A DNA stretch of 64,000 bases from Echinometra lucunter (Eukaryota; Echinodermata; Echinoidea; Camarodonta; Echinometridae): NCBI GenBank assembly GCA_029962745.1, contig CM057171.1:19168034-19232033 (forward strand), read 5' to 3'. This document shows, one piece after another, positions 24,287-36,403 of this stretch (position 1 is the stretch's first letter; each line of letters opens with the position of its first letter). Under the pieces are notes generated by a model. The model had not been told where the DNA came from. It saw only the letters and a program-made list of their open reading frames with translations, and did not search any database. The position numbers were made by a program, and so were the translations under genes.

Positions 24287-24765
24287 AGTGATTACACAAT
24301 GGTAAAAAAAAATTTGATATATGATTGAGAATAGAATTCTAAGAAGAATAACATTAACAATTTGATGATTTTCAATCGAAATCAATGCATTTTGGCAAAT
24401 TTTCTCACAAAAAGTCAAGAGTTGACAAAAAATTTGAGTATGAGTTATGATGTAAAAGTGGGTATTCAGCTTCGCGCATTGCAGTTGTGCTGCACGCTAG
24501 ACTGTGCAATATGTATTATACCATGTGCGCATTTTGCTAGAATTGCATGACAAGGTAACCGCTTTGACGTCATTTTGATGTCATTATGGGTACCCAGTTA
24601 AAACTGGGAGACAGCTGAGGGGTCAAAAATATCCTGAAATCTTACCACATTTGGGGGTTTCCTTGGCAACACGACTTTTAAGAAAAATTTAAGCAGATGA
24701 TTTTCTGCGGATGAAATCATGCTCTTTCAAATGAACCGACATTGTTTCAGCATTGGGTACCCCCT
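24287..24765 (-). mobile_element. TTAA-flanked MITE, family 3, copy 2
   Basis: Begins after TTAA (24283-24286) with AGTGATTACACAATGG and ends CATTGGGTACCCCC followed by TTCAA, a mutated TTAA. Reverse orientation to 17243. Internal landmarks TTTGGGGGTTTCCTTGGCAA and TGATTTTCTGC are shared. Confidence 0.8.
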
Positions 24766-25145
24766 TCAATGGAATTCATGAAAATGGCACAAAACAGGTA
24801 GAAGATAGTACCGTGGCGGTAGAATGAATTAATTGGACCCTAGTCCTCTCAGCTATCAGCATTGCCTTTTAATTATTGACTGATCCTCAACTCACTGAAA
24901 TGGTATTAGGAAGGTGCGGAGGAAAATTGCTATTAATAAATGAAAAAAGAAAATGGTTACATAAAAAGCTGAATAAGTTAATTGGCTTTGCTGTCTGGTA
25001 TTAAAAATGTTCTATTTAAAGGTGCTGTAGATGTTATGACATTGTTGTGAATGTAATTGAAGTTTTTGCTGTCTAGTCTTAGAATTGTGTATTTAAAGCA
25101 CTGTATTTGAAGTACTACGTTTTAATATCGTCTCATGGTTGAAAT

Positions 25146-25658
25146 GCTTTCAGACGAGAGAGTTCTCGTATCGATATACGACATATGGATATACGATGTA
25201 TGGATACAGGACGTTTTTTAGCGTCTGAATGCTCTTATATTGATACGTCGTTTCAACATACGATATATATCAAAACGATGGTTTGGGCATCGTTTCGTAC
25301 GATTATCCTATATCCATACGATGTTAATTCAAGTCTGAATGCTCTCATATCTGTACGTCGTATAAGTAGGCGGGACATGTTTGCAACGCGCTTAGGGCCA
25401 AACCTCTACTCTACTATGAGTCCAGCACAATGCGCGCAACACAAACATGAAGCGCAAAGCCCGTGTGAAGTTCATACTGCGCAAGGGACTTGTACATATT
25501 CATGAGGTTCCCACGAAAGTTTGACTGAGCGCGAGGTACGTCTGAATGCTCCTATACAATTATCGGATAGCAGGGCGTTGCGTCTGAAAGGTCTCATATC
25601 AATACGTTGTATATCCATACGTCGTATGGATATACGATAAGTTGGTACGTCTGAAAGC
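25146..25658. mobile_element. Palindromic element with GCTTTCAGACG ends
   Basis: Ends GCTTTCAGACGAGAG and ACGTCTGAAAGC are inverted. Inside, the words GATATACGA, TCCATACGTCGTAT and GCGTCTGAATGCTCTTATAT recur several times in both orientations, so the element is built from short subrepeats. The central part (25375-25530) is GC-richer and unique. Confidence 0.75.
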
Positions 25659-27060
25659 GGGGTATGAATCTTAGAAAACAATAGCCCAGTTAAGTATTAT
25701 GATGTAAAATGAATGTTCATCTACCCATTGCCTGCATGAGCCAGGTGGTTCATGTATTAAACCTATGGGGAATATGAAGTATTCAGTAGTTACCGGGTCA
25801 ACAGAAAACTCACCAGTGATGTGTATAGTATTAACCCGTTCAACATGATTTGATTTTAGTATAACACACATTTTCCATACAATGTAGCTACCTTAGTTTT
25901 CTCGTGTATAGTATTCTACAGGTTAAGTTTTCTCTTCTTCAGACAGTGAAAATAAATATGAATAAAAAATATAAAGATCACAATCTTAGAGTTTTTTTGT
26001 CCTATAAATTCAGCGAAATACCATGAGATTTTCTACATCCATGCTGATGCTTTCATAAAATACAGCATTTTAGACTATATTATCACTTTATGCATTTTCA
26101 GGGTGTAAATTCTGTCACTGATTAGTTATCCATTTCATTAGACTACACAATAAATCATTAGATTATAAATGCCATTATAATAATTAAAGACTTAATGCAT
26201 TTTTAGTCAAATTGTATTATATATTTTACATCTTTCCACAGCATTTTGGACCAACATATCGCCATATATTTTCATATAAGTTGAATACCACCTTTAATAT
26301 AAGCAAAGTCACTGTATTTTTTGTCCTCCCTGGGGAATCTACGTTTGGAAATAAAACCTGCCACTTGATCTCTGTGATGAGAGAGTTTTGAATGAAGACT
26401 AATGACTTCATGCTGCGTCTCAGCTCAGTTGTGAAGGCGGTAGGGAACTCCTGTTGGCTTGCAGTGCATCTGTATACCGTAACGATTCCTAATGGAATTA
26501 GCAGACATGATTCTACCCCCTCCTTCTTTATGTTTGTATGTTTATGACAGATTTAAAGGTATTTTAGATATTTTCTTGGTTAAAAGGTTACTCTATCAAC
26601 TTTCTTTAGTCCTATACTTTTGCTATTTGAGAAACCTGTGTTTATTTTTTTAAAAAGTTGAAATTTTGAATTAGCAGAGAGGAATTCAGCTTTTTTGCTC
26701 ATTAGACATGTAGGTACAGTATTTTAGTGATGGACTCAAAAGAGTTTATAAGTGCTCCATCAAAGGAAATATTTATTGAAATATAAGATGCTGAGAAATG
26801 CAATGCCATGGAAAGGTGCATTTGGAATACAGCATTTGCCTTGCAAAAAGAAAATTTGAAAATTAAAAAAAAGGTTCTTTTGTTTTCTCTTCCCTTTGAA
26901 TCAGATCAAGTCTAATCAAATGATGATAATTATTATGAATAATACGTACAATTATTTACCTTCACCGGTATCAATATGTTGATTATTTTCAGGGTCTTTA
27001 TCATTCCAGTGTTCTGTTCATATCTTCATTAGATCGATGTTCACCTGATTGAAATAGAAC
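25659..27060. other. Unassigned DNA
   Basis: AT-rich, no coding region and no repeat recognised. Confidence 0.45.
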
Positions 27061-27070
27061 CACCATTATT

Positions 27071-27530
27071 CAACTTATCCTCTTCCTCTTTATCACCATT
27101 CATATCATCATCAGCATCTTGGGATATTTCTTATTAGCATCATTACTATCGTATTCCTCCTCCTCTCCTTATCCCTCTTCTCTTGCTCATCATGACTGTT
27201 TTCATCAGTGCCACCATTACCACAAACACCAACACCAACCCACCATCACCACCACCACCACCATCATCACCATCAGCAACACCGTTATCATTCTCATCAC
27301 AATCATCATCATCGTCATCACCACCATTATCATCATTACTATCATCGTCATCATCATCATCATCATCATCGTCATCATCATTATCATCAGTGCCATCATC
27401 ATCGTCATCACCACCACCCAACACCATCACTATCATCATCAGCAGCAGCAGCAGCAGCAACACTATCATCACCATCATCAAAATCATCATTGTCATCAAC
27501 TTCATCATCATCATCATCATCATCATCACC

Positions 27531-27562
<32 letters not shown>

Positions 27563-27575
27563 CATCATCATCACC

Positions 27576-27607
<32 letters not shown>

Positions 27608-27655
27608 CATCATCATCACCATCACCATCATCACCATCACCATCATCTCCCTTAT
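27071..27655. repeat. (ATC)n / (ACC)n microsatellite
   Basis: CATCAT and CACCAC units dominate, with a CAG run at 27439-27458. It reads as polyHis, polySer or poly-Ile/Met/Asp depending on frame and strand, which is a repeat artefact. Confidence 0.95.
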
Positions 27656-27935
27656 TATTAAACTCGACCATCAACTCCAAAGGCAGTCAGTATTAGTATT
27701 CCTCTCATGCAAGCCCTCATAAAATACCCCATCAGTCAAATCATTGATACTCTTTCCTGACAGTGCACCCCCCCCCCTCCCAGTGTTAACACCAATGTGC
27801 CCTAGTGGGACCATTGGGGGTATCATTGTCATCATGGGCATGATCACCACCATCATTTTGATCACCATCGTCATCATCATCGTCGTCATCATCATAATCA
27901 TCATCATCATCATCATTTTTATTTCCTATCGATTT
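27656..27935 (+). repeat. Duplicated segment plus (ATC)n, unit 1
   Basis: GGCAGTCAGTATTAGTATTC, AAAATACCCCATCAGTCA, CTGACAGTGCACC and CCCTAGTGGGACCATTGGGG occur in this order, followed by CATCAT repeats. The same order recurs at 28335-28480. Confidence 0.8.
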
Positions 27936-28035
27936 TTATCATTATAATTATTTTCATTTCCATTAACTTCATGTGTGTTATGTGTATGTGTGAGTGTCTT
28001 GTGTCTCTGCATTGTATTCACACACTTAATAATGT

Positions 28036-28257
28036 TTGCATTCTTTTGATTCTTTTTGTTCTGTAATTTTCCAATTTTTTTCTCATTTTAAGGAATCTCT
28101 GCTCAGCAAGCACCTGCTTTTTAGGGGGTATCCTAACCATTTTATTGATAGTTATGTTCTTCATAATGTTATCTGTATTGTATGTATATATATTTATATG
28201 TATATATTTTTTCTATTTTTAAAGTGGTTGAATAAATGAAATGAAATGAAATGAAAT
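28036..28257 (+). mobile_element. Probable non-LTR retrotransposon 3' end with (TGAAA)n tail
   Basis: T-rich sequence leading to GGTTGAATAAATGAAATGAA and ending in ATGAAATGAAAT at 28257, a short-repeat tail typical of CR1/L2-type LINEs. No reverse transcriptase coding sequence is recognisable, so only the 3' UTR is present. It sits between the two copies of the duplicated segment. Confidence 0.6.
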
Positions 28258-28480
28258 CATAGCCATCATTATCACAGTCACCAACATCACGATCATCACC
28301 ACCACCATCGTCATCACCTTTGGCATCAAGCCAAACGGCAGTCATTATTACCATCCCTCTCAGCCTTTATAAAATACCCCTAGTAAGCCATCAGTCACAT
28401 CCACTGTGCTCTGTTCTGACAGTGCACCTCCCATTGCTAACACCAATATGCCTTAGTGGGACCATTGATGGCAAATGATG
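28258..28480 (+). repeat. (ATC)n plus duplicated segment, unit 2
   Basis: Begins with CATCATTATCACAGTCACCA-type repeats, then GGCAGTCATTATTACCATCC, TATAAAATACCCC, CTGACAGTGCACC and CCTTAGTGGGACCATTGATGG, matching 27656-27835. Confidence 0.8.
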
Positions 28481-28821
28481 CAGCGAAAGCTGTTTCCTCC
28501 ATGACTGCTGGACGTCTGTTATGAGCTTTCGTAATGAGAAGGAACATTAATTCCTGCCCGGCATTGTCAGCGTAATTGGATACATCTCTAAGCGCTCTGC
28601 CGTGACTGCTCTCTCTATCTCTTCCACACTTTCGTTCTATCTCTCATTCAGTCTCTCTTCCAGTCTCTCTTCACGTGTCTTGTTGACTAGTATTCCCTTC
28701 TTCAGTACTCTCTTTCTTTCTCTTGGAATAATGTCTCATTCACTTTCTTGTTCAGTCTATATTTATATCTGCTCTGTTCTATTCTCTCATTCAGTCTTTC
28801 TTATCTATCTGCTATACCCTG

Positions 28822-29111
28822 CAGAGAGAGAGAGAGAAGGAGAGAAAGAGAGGAAAGGGGGAAGAGATGGAGAGAGGCAAAGGGAGAGAGAAGGCAAACG
28901 AAAGAGAGAGTTTGGGGAGAGATAAAGAGGGAGAGAGAGATAGGGAGAGGAGAAAAAGGGGAGAGGGAGACACGCAGGAGAGAGAGAGAGAGAGTAAGAA
29001 AGGAGGATGCACAGGAGAGAAGAGAGAAGAGGAGACGAGGAGATGGAGAGAAAAGAGGAGAAAGGTAGGGCAAGAGAGAGAGAGAGAGACAAAGAGAGAA
29101 ATTGGGAGCAG

Positions 29112-29142
<31 letters not shown>

Positions 29143-29158
29143 AGGGAAAGAGAGATCT
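28822..29158. repeat. (GA)n-rich tract
   Basis: AGAGAG with G-rich and A-rich interruptions over about 340 bp. Flanked on the left by TC-rich sequence (28605-28800), so this is a polarity switch between pyrimidine- and purine-rich strands. Confidence 0.9.
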
Positions 29159-29662
29159 AAGGTGAAAAACATAAAGCAAACTATGTTTCAGGTGCAGTGA
29201 TGGATGACTGCTACATGTAAGTGTTTAAATATGAATTCATGTTCCATCTGCCCATGTGGTATACTAAACTCCGGCCTCCGAGCCATCCCCAGGGAAAACC
29301 CCTAAATTCGTCCCACTACCCATGGCGTAGTCGAAGATCAGACATGAATAAAATAAATTTCATGAAATGTAACATCCATTCCTAGAAGCTGAGAAATCGA
29401 TCAGAATGTACATGTAACATGAATGTTTGAAAAGTCAATAATGACCTTAGGTGCATGGATGAGATGAGCATGTACTATTCGATAAAAAGGGCAAACAAGG
29501 GAAAGTGATACATGTAGCAATTATTCAAATACGTGTAAATTAAAAAAGGAGGTATAATGTGCTCAAGTATAGGTGAGTGACTTTGAGTGGGTGTCTGATA
29601 TGGTGATTTGTGTTCTGTTCAATTTGTTGTAAGCACTTTGGGCCTCATGGGAAAAGTGCAGT
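29159..29662. other. Unassigned DNA
   Basis: No coding call. The segment TTTGTTGTAAGCACTTTGGGCCTCATGGGAAAAGTGC (29623-29659, quoted only in parts: TGTAAGCACTTTGGGCC) just before the AAT repeat resembles a retroposon 3' end. Confidence 0.4.
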
Positions 29663-29666
29663 ATAA

Positions 29667-29667
<1 letters not shown>

Positions 29668-29730
<63 letters not shown>

Positions 29731-29902
29731 TGATGATAATAATGATAATAATAATAATGATAATGATAATAATGATAACAATGATAATAATGATAATAAT
29801 GATGATGATAATGATAATGATAATAATGTAATCATAATAATGATGATGATAATAATAATGATAATGATAATAATAATGATGATAATAATAATAGTGATAA
29901 TA

Positions 29903-29933
<31 letters not shown>

Positions 29934-30008
29934 TGATGATGATAATAATAATGATGATAATAATGATAATGATAATAATGATAATAATGATAATAAAAAT
30001 AATAATAA
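29668..30008. repeat. (AAT)n / (GATAAT)n microsatellite
   Basis: About 60 bp of pure AAT followed by mixed GATAAT and GATGAT units. Confidence 0.95.
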
Positions 30009-30009
30009 A

Positions 30010-31100
30010 GAGAGAGATGGGGAATAAAATGGGAAAAATTGTTCAATTACCAAAAAAAAAAAAAAAGAAGATATTAAGAGAATCTATTTATAAAAAGGGT
30101 GAAAAATTACAATGACTGAGATACCATCATTTGGAAGAGTTTAAGAGCGCCCTTCCAAAAATACAATAACTTAAAGAAAAAACATTGTTTTTTTTTAAAG
30201 TTAAACATAAGTTTAAAGTTAAACATATCTATTTTTCAGACATACATTTATTTTCAATCCATTTATATGGGCTTATACCATTATTCTTGTGCTACTGACC
30301 ACTGCAATAAACATGTTATATAATCATTCTTTGAGACAAAAGAATGTAAGCCAAGTTATTGAAATACCAACAAATTTTCACTTTGTCTTAAACATTTGCA
30401 AATGATGGTATAACAGTTAGGAGAATAGGATGGAAAATTAATGTTCGTTTTTAATTTTCTATTTGTTTTATTTCATTTTATTTCATTCCCAGGAAAAGAA
30501 AAAAAAAACAGTATATGAAAATTACAATCATCAAAGAAAAGGAAAGGAAAATGAAAATGTCAACTAATACCCATGAATTACCAAAAGAATACAAGTTTTT
30601 GTAAGGCTCTTCTCATTAGTTGAAGTTTAGAAAATACATATCAGTTGGTTAGGTAAAAAATAAAGACATGAAAATTGAAAAGCACAAAATTTTCATTCTA
30701 TCTCCCCATTTCTCTCCTTCCCTCCATCCCTCTTCCATTCGCCTCTCTTTTCTCTCACTCTCTGTGAGAGATCACATTGACATAGTAAAGTGATGTATCC
30801 AATTTGGAAGCCTTTATTGAAGATATGAATCATTAATTTTCACATTAGTGCACACAGAACAAAGAACTGCATCAGGAAAACATGGGGAAAAACCCTTTTA
30901 TAAAGGCGTCCAGTAACTCTGTCTCCGTGGAGGCTTTATTGATTGATGTTTAACAGTTACTCAATGGCTTTAAAGCTTTTCAAATGGTAAGCTGCCCGAA
31001 GAGGAAAACTGCTTCAACCTGTTAAATACTATGCCCAAGATAACTGGGGCTGGGATGTATGGAAAGTGTGTGTTAGACCAAATTCAAATCAGGCTTAACG
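30010..31100. other. Unassigned DNA
   Basis: A-rich, no coding region or family repeat recognised. A TC-rich segment lies at 30695-30760. Confidence 0.45.
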
Positions 31101-31106
31101 GCTTAA

Positions 31107-31515
31107 CCCACAGAAGTACAGACCTTTTCAGAGGTCTAAATTAATCATCTTTAATCCTCAAATTGGCAACAACTATTGTTTTTGCCACTCTTACATAGTT
31201 TGAAAAAAAAATATATAGATATAACATGAACCCAAATGAATTATGATTGTCAAATTTAAGCGGGAAATGTCAATTTGAACACGGAACTATGGATTATATA
31301 ATATTCACTGCGTGGCCAATTTAAAGACTTTAATGATTAGTTACATTTAAGCTGCTCTAATTCGAAAATGCAGCATCATACTACACTGAAAATGGACTCA
31401 AAATTTTCAGCAAATTTGTCTCATTTTACTCATGTATAATGTGTCATGCCCAGCATTCTGGACCGGCAGATAACTGCCAAAGCGTCTCCTAAAGGAGACA
31501 CTGTACGTCTATGGG
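31107..31515 (-). mobile_element. TTAA-flanked MITE, family 2, copy 2 (inverted)
   Basis: 409 bp between TTAA at 31103-31106 and 31516-31519. Ends CCCACAGAAGTACAG and CACTGTACGTCTATGGG. Contains CTCCTAAAGGAGACACTGTA and AATCCTCAAATTGGCAACAA. Confidence 0.85.
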
Positions 31516-31851
31516 TTAAGAAAACAAAAGCAAGCAAACAAAACCAACCAAACAAGCAAAAGCCTGTAGCGAAATAAAATTACATCAGTGGATTGTCTTT
31601 TGTGTTTCTTTAGCTAATCAAACACAAGTGGGTGAACTACCCTTCAAAATATTTGCTCCTTTCCGGCTACATGTTTCACCTTTACTTGTCCTTCATTTAC
31701 CCGTAAAATGGTTTTTATTTTGCCTCATTGGGTCTTTGGGGCAGTTTATCACGTCACATGTAAACAGGGTTTAATGACGCATGCAATGAAGCTGTTATGG
31801 AAACTAGGTATCAGATGTTTGTGTTTTGTTTTCCTTCACATGTATTATTAA

Positions 31852-32339
31852 AGGCATTGGCTAACATTGTTATGATTTAAAAAAAATCTCATTTTGTTAC
31901 TTAAAAATGGGATAAACATTAGGGTTATAGTGTAAAAATACCAGTGTGAAAGTTTCAGAGCATAATATCCACGGGAAGTATTTTTAAATATTAGAAATGT
32001 GAACCAATGTTTGAAAAATATACGAGGGTCGGTTGCATAGACCCAACGTAAGGAGTGCGCATGCGCACATGACTCAACGGACCGCACTGTGTGTATTGAC
32101 GTATCACGCGGCGGAAGGCAAGGAACGGTATTTTTTAATTCGTCCAAACGGTCCTCTTAGTTCAGTGTCTCTCGAGACAAAAGCTAATAAAATCGCGGTT
32201 TGCGTCTAATTTACAGCTTTTCCTTCCAAATTATGATTGGTTTCAGGGTTTTTGAGTATAAATACAAGTACTCATACACATGTTTCATCTTAGTTTGAGA
32301 ATTTTTAAAATCAGCTGCTCACAAAGTTAGCCAATGCCT
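31852..32339. mobile_element. TTAA-flanked MITE, family 4
   Basis: 488 bp between TTAA at 31848-31851 and 32340-32343, with near-perfect inverted ends AGGCATTGGCTAACATTGT and ACAAAGTTAGCCAATGCCT. The interior is AT-rich except for a CpG-rich segment at 32030-32130 (GTGCGCATGCGCACATGACT). No coding capacity. Single copy in the window. Confidence 0.85.
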
Positions 32340-32913
32340 TTAACTAAAAGCAGTACTTAAGGTCTATCAGCTTTGTCTCCTATATTTATGAATAGATACT
32401 AATTATTTGTATCTTTACCCTTTTGTACTTAGTTGAATAAAATCACAGTGTATAAAGCTGTTTGGTTTGGATGTTGTATTTGATTTGTTTTTGTATTTCA
32501 ACCATAACTGGGGAGCTTCACGTTTGCCTTACAATAGTTGATGTATGCACTGATATAATAACAATACACCTGACTTGTGACATAACCCGTTGAATCATAT
32601 TTTGTTCTTATTTTGGAAGCCCCCCCATTAGTGCCGACACATAAGTTACAGTGTTTTAAAACTGAATAGACCTATAGTAAATAAGCCATTTGAATGGAAA
32701 TTGCAGAATTCAACAAAAATTGATGATTCTTTGCAATTGAAGCAATTTTAGATGCAGCAAAGGATTGCCAGTTTACAGTTTAGAAACTATTGAATATTTA
32801 CTTATTGTCAGTAAGTTCACTTCCGAATTCTCCATTCTGTCACTCTCATTTGCTATACAGTACACAGGAACCACCCAGTTCAAGTATACTATAGCCAGTG
32901 GGTTAAAGTCGCT

Positions 32914-33229
32914 CAGTCGTGGGCTTTCATGGGGAATTTGACACCATGGGTGCTTACCCAGTAACAGGTGTTGTCCATCACTATGAGTTTTATGACCAAC
33001 AGACCTTATGTAATGCTCTGTATATTCCGCCCTTTGCCCCAAATGGCAAAGTCATTATCTCACTTTCCCTGGCCCGAGAATGCCCGAAGCAGGCCGAAGA
33101 ATGTTTATGGTGGGACAGCTTGTTTTGCTGTGCTCCAGAAATGTAGCTCTGTTACAGGTATTTCCAGTGCTTTTCACAAAGTCTGGTGTCAGCAAATTAT
33201 GATCCACTCCCCATGAAAGCCCACGACTG
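32914..33229. mobile_element. MITE with CAGTCGTGGGCTTTCATGGG ends
   Basis: 316 bp, inverted ends CAGTCGTGGGCTTTCATGGG and CCCATGAAAGCCCACGACTG are perfect over 20 bp. The interior has no frame resembling a transposase. Single copy. Confidence 0.85.
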
Positions 33230-34547
33230 AAGGTCTTTAATTGTTCTTAATGATGCTATTTTGTTCTTGAACCCCCCCCCCCAAAAAAAAAAAAACACTT
33301 TTCTTACCATGACTTTTGACTAAAGATAGTAATGATAATTGGAGGATTTGTCAATGGTCATGTTGAGAATTTTTCATTTTCATAATGGGATGAAATGAAT
33401 GTATGAAAGTCAGTTGTTGTACTAGACACGTTTTATAAAATCACACCCATGATTTCAAACATCTTGTTGAGTTCCTTCCCTTGTTAGAGGTCTTTCCATT
33501 CTACTTTAACATACTATGGAGATTTAAGCAGTGAAAAACAGACCGGTGCAGGAGCTGGTTCTCTGAACTTTTCATCACCCCTATATACCCCTTCCTCCCA
33601 ATTTTAATTCCATGCTCGCATCTGGATGTTATCATGGTTGTACCGTACAGGTGCGACTGATTACCGCCCTGTGCCAGTTTTTTTCATTCAGGATGACATT
33701 TAGATATGGAGATGGGCGGGGGAGTCCACGGATCCTGAGAAAAATAAAATCGTGTCTTGTCTATGCTCATGCTGTTGCATTGGAATTTGAAGAAAAAAAA
33801 ATTGGACAGGTTGATTATGCTATGCATAAGATTTATTTTGTATTCAAGTGGGTTTTGGAAAGAAGATAGCAATTTAATTGAATCTTACTGGAAAGTGCAT
33901 ACATGTTAACACTATATGCAAAAAGTGTAGAAGTGATGGTTGTGATTTTGCATCATTATTGTTGCTGCTATTAAAGTTTTAGGCTGCAAATTTGATGGAC
34001 TCTAACAGTAAACTTTTTTTTTTTTTTTTTTTGGGGGGGGGGGCATTTACATTTAAAGTAAAAAATTTAAAAATCCTGGTTGGAACATTAGAACACATAA
34101 TACATGTTTTCCTGTTTACTTTTGTATTATTTACACAATGCAAGCGAGACAATTTTGTATTCATTGAGTTAATCACATTCAACATTACACTTTCATTCAA
34201 CATTTTAATTTTCTTAATCTTGCTCTCTTTTACTAAATGCTGTCCTTCCGATGTGGTTGGAAAATCTTATTGCAATAATATAGGTTGTCTTTTTTTGTGG
34301 TAAAATGTAGGAGAAAATAAACACATTTTAATCCATTAGGAAAATGAAAAAAAGTAAATTAATTTAGTCTTGTTTGAAGAGGTTCCTGTTATATTTCCAC
34401 AGATTTTGTAGCAAATGTTGAAAATGAATGTCCAGCACTGATTTCCCAGTGGGTTTGGAACCGTTTGTGTTGCATAGCTATTTCAGAAATTCAAAGAGTT
34501 TAGATTTGTTGTTAAAGGTGTGTTCATACATGCCCCAGAATGTTGCC
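33230..34547. other. Unassigned DNA with homopolymer tracts
   Basis: C/A tract at 33271-33296 and T/G tract at 34014-34043. No coding call. Confidence 0.45.
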
Positions 34548-34551
34548 TTAA

Positions 34552-34744
34552 CCCATCCTTGTAAAGAGCTTTCTTACGGTCTAACTTAATCATGCAAAAT
34601 CAGCGTCCACTCCTCAAAATGGCAACAATTATCATTTTCCACTCTTGGTTTGAAAGTAAAAATGGATATGACATAAACCAGAATGAATTAAGATGGCAAG
34701 ATCAGATAAAAAAATTGCCAATTTGCACATGGACATAGTGATTT
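34552..34744 (-). mobile_element. TTAA-flanked MITE, family 2, copy 3, cut by the gap
   Basis: Begins after TTAA (34548-34551) with CCCATCCTTGTAAAGAGC and carries GTCTAACTTAATCATGC and CCAATTTGCACATGGACATA in the order of the copy at 31107. About half is visible. The rest is expected inside the N run. Confidence 0.75.
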
Positions 34745-35244
34745 NNNNNNNNNNNNNNNNNNNNNNNNNNNNNNNNNNNNNNNNNNNNNNNNNNNNNNNN
34801 NNNNNNNNNNNNNNNNNNNNNNNNNNNNNNNNNNNNNNNNNNNNNNNNNNNNNNNNNNNNNNNNNNNNNNNNNNNNNNNNNNNNNNNNNNNNNNNNNNNN
34901 NNNNNNNNNNNNNNNNNNNNNNNNNNNNNNNNNNNNNNNNNNNNNNNNNNNNNNNNNNNNNNNNNNNNNNNNNNNNNNNNNNNNNNNNNNNNNNNNNNNN
35001 NNNNNNNNNNNNNNNNNNNNNNNNNNNNNNNNNNNNNNNNNNNNNNNNNNNNNNNNNNNNNNNNNNNNNNNNNNNNNNNNNNNNNNNNNNNNNNNNNNNN
35101 NNNNNNNNNNNNNNNNNNNNNNNNNNNNNNNNNNNNNNNNNNNNNNNNNNNNNNNNNNNNNNNNNNNNNNNNNNNNNNNNNNNNNNNNNNNNNNNNNNNN
35201 NNNNNNNNNNNNNNNNNNNNNNNNNNNNNNNNNNNNNNNNNNNN
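34745..35244. other. Assembly gap, 500 N
   Basis: Exactly 500 unknown bases. The round length suggests a placeholder or estimated gap. Frames that cross it are meaningless. Confidence 1.
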
Positions 35245-36261
35245 AAGAGAGTGCATAGAGCTATTAAAACAAAGATCGGAAGTAAAAAGTATGTCAATTG
35301 CAAGAAACTATACCAAAAAGATCGAAATAAAAAAGAAAAGGACAGCAGAGAGGGTCAAATAGCAAAACACAACCAAGTGATTTTAAAGAAAAATGTGCTG
35401 TATATGAAATATAGATGTGAGAGAGACACAGAGAGAGAAAGAGTAGATAGAAGAACTACAGTATACCAGAATTAAATATTTATCTTAGTGAACGGATGGC
35501 AGAAATAAACGTAGAAAGAGAAGAATAAAGATACTTCACTTGAGAATTACAGGCAAGAAAAAGGGTGAAAAAACTAAAATTTCTTTGATTGCAGCAATAC
35601 GGAGACAAATCAAACAAATGAAAAAAAAAAAGAATAGAAGAACGATGGACAGCAAAGATACATGTATCATATAATGTAATAGTAACAAAGGCGTGATGTA
35701 GAAAAGGATCATTGTGTAAAAAGTGATGCAGTTTCCAAATGGATCAAGGATAGGGAGAGAGAGAGAGAGAGAGAGAGAGATGAGCAAATATAGATTTCTT
35801 GGACAAATTAAAGAAATAATCTAATTAGGAAGATGGAGAGAAATGTGGGCAGTCAAAAAAAAGTAGAGTTTTGTGCTAATTAGTTTGTGAAATATAGGAG
35901 AGCATGGCTGATAGGTGAGGGGATAAACAATGCTGAATGAATTTATGCGGTGTAAAAATGCTTTAGGGGGGGGGGGGGGAAGGCATAGGAGAGCACAGTT
36001 CTTTGTTTTGTGAAATTAGTTTGGATGGATTGAAGTATGATTTCATTGTGCTTAAAGAGGAAAACTGCTCTAACCTGTGGAATACTGTGCTGCCTTCCTA
36101 TGACAAAAGAAGGAACTCTGATTCGTTTTTCAAATTTGACTTTTCCTTGATATTTTCTATGACTCCCCCCCCTACAAAATATGAGCTGAATACAAATTAT
36201 GTCATTCTACTTAGCCGAGTAAAATGCTAAGTAAAATACTAACTCATTTCATACACTGAAA
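35245..36261. other. Unassigned A-rich DNA
   Basis: Lys/Arg-rich open frame at 35245-35475 reflects A/G-rich composition. A (GA)n run lies at 35753-35781 and a G tract at 35966-35979. No gene recognised. Confidence 0.5.
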
Positions 36262-36403
36262 TTCATAAGACTTGTTATAAGTAACAACTGCCACATTTCT
36301 ATGACAATTTTTTTTATAAGCCAATCTGATGCAAGGATTTCAGTAGCTTATAACAGTTATTGCAACTTGATACTGATAACAAGTTTTATGAAACGGGGCT
36401 CTG
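36262..36403. mobile_element. Hairpin MITE, 'GTTTCATAAAAC' family copy 3 (left end eroded)
   Basis: The right end CAAGTTTTATGAAACGGGGC is intact, and the left is reduced to AATTCATAAGACTTGTTATA. Core GCCAATCTGATGCAAGGATT and AGCTTATAACAGTTATTGCA are shared with 15195 and 16916. Confidence 0.75.

Noticed and set aside
27071..27655. CRISPR-like or regularly spaced repeat
   Set aside because: Trinucleotide microsatellite without spacers, in a eukaryotic genome. None of the other tandem arrays have unique spacers either.
27119..27722. PolyHis, polySer and polyAsp frames over 160 codons
   Set aside because: All from the (ATC)n/(ACC)n microsatellite. Overlapping frames are equally open.
34632..35475. 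Frames of 184-260 codons across the gap
   Set aside because: They consist mostly of unknown bases.
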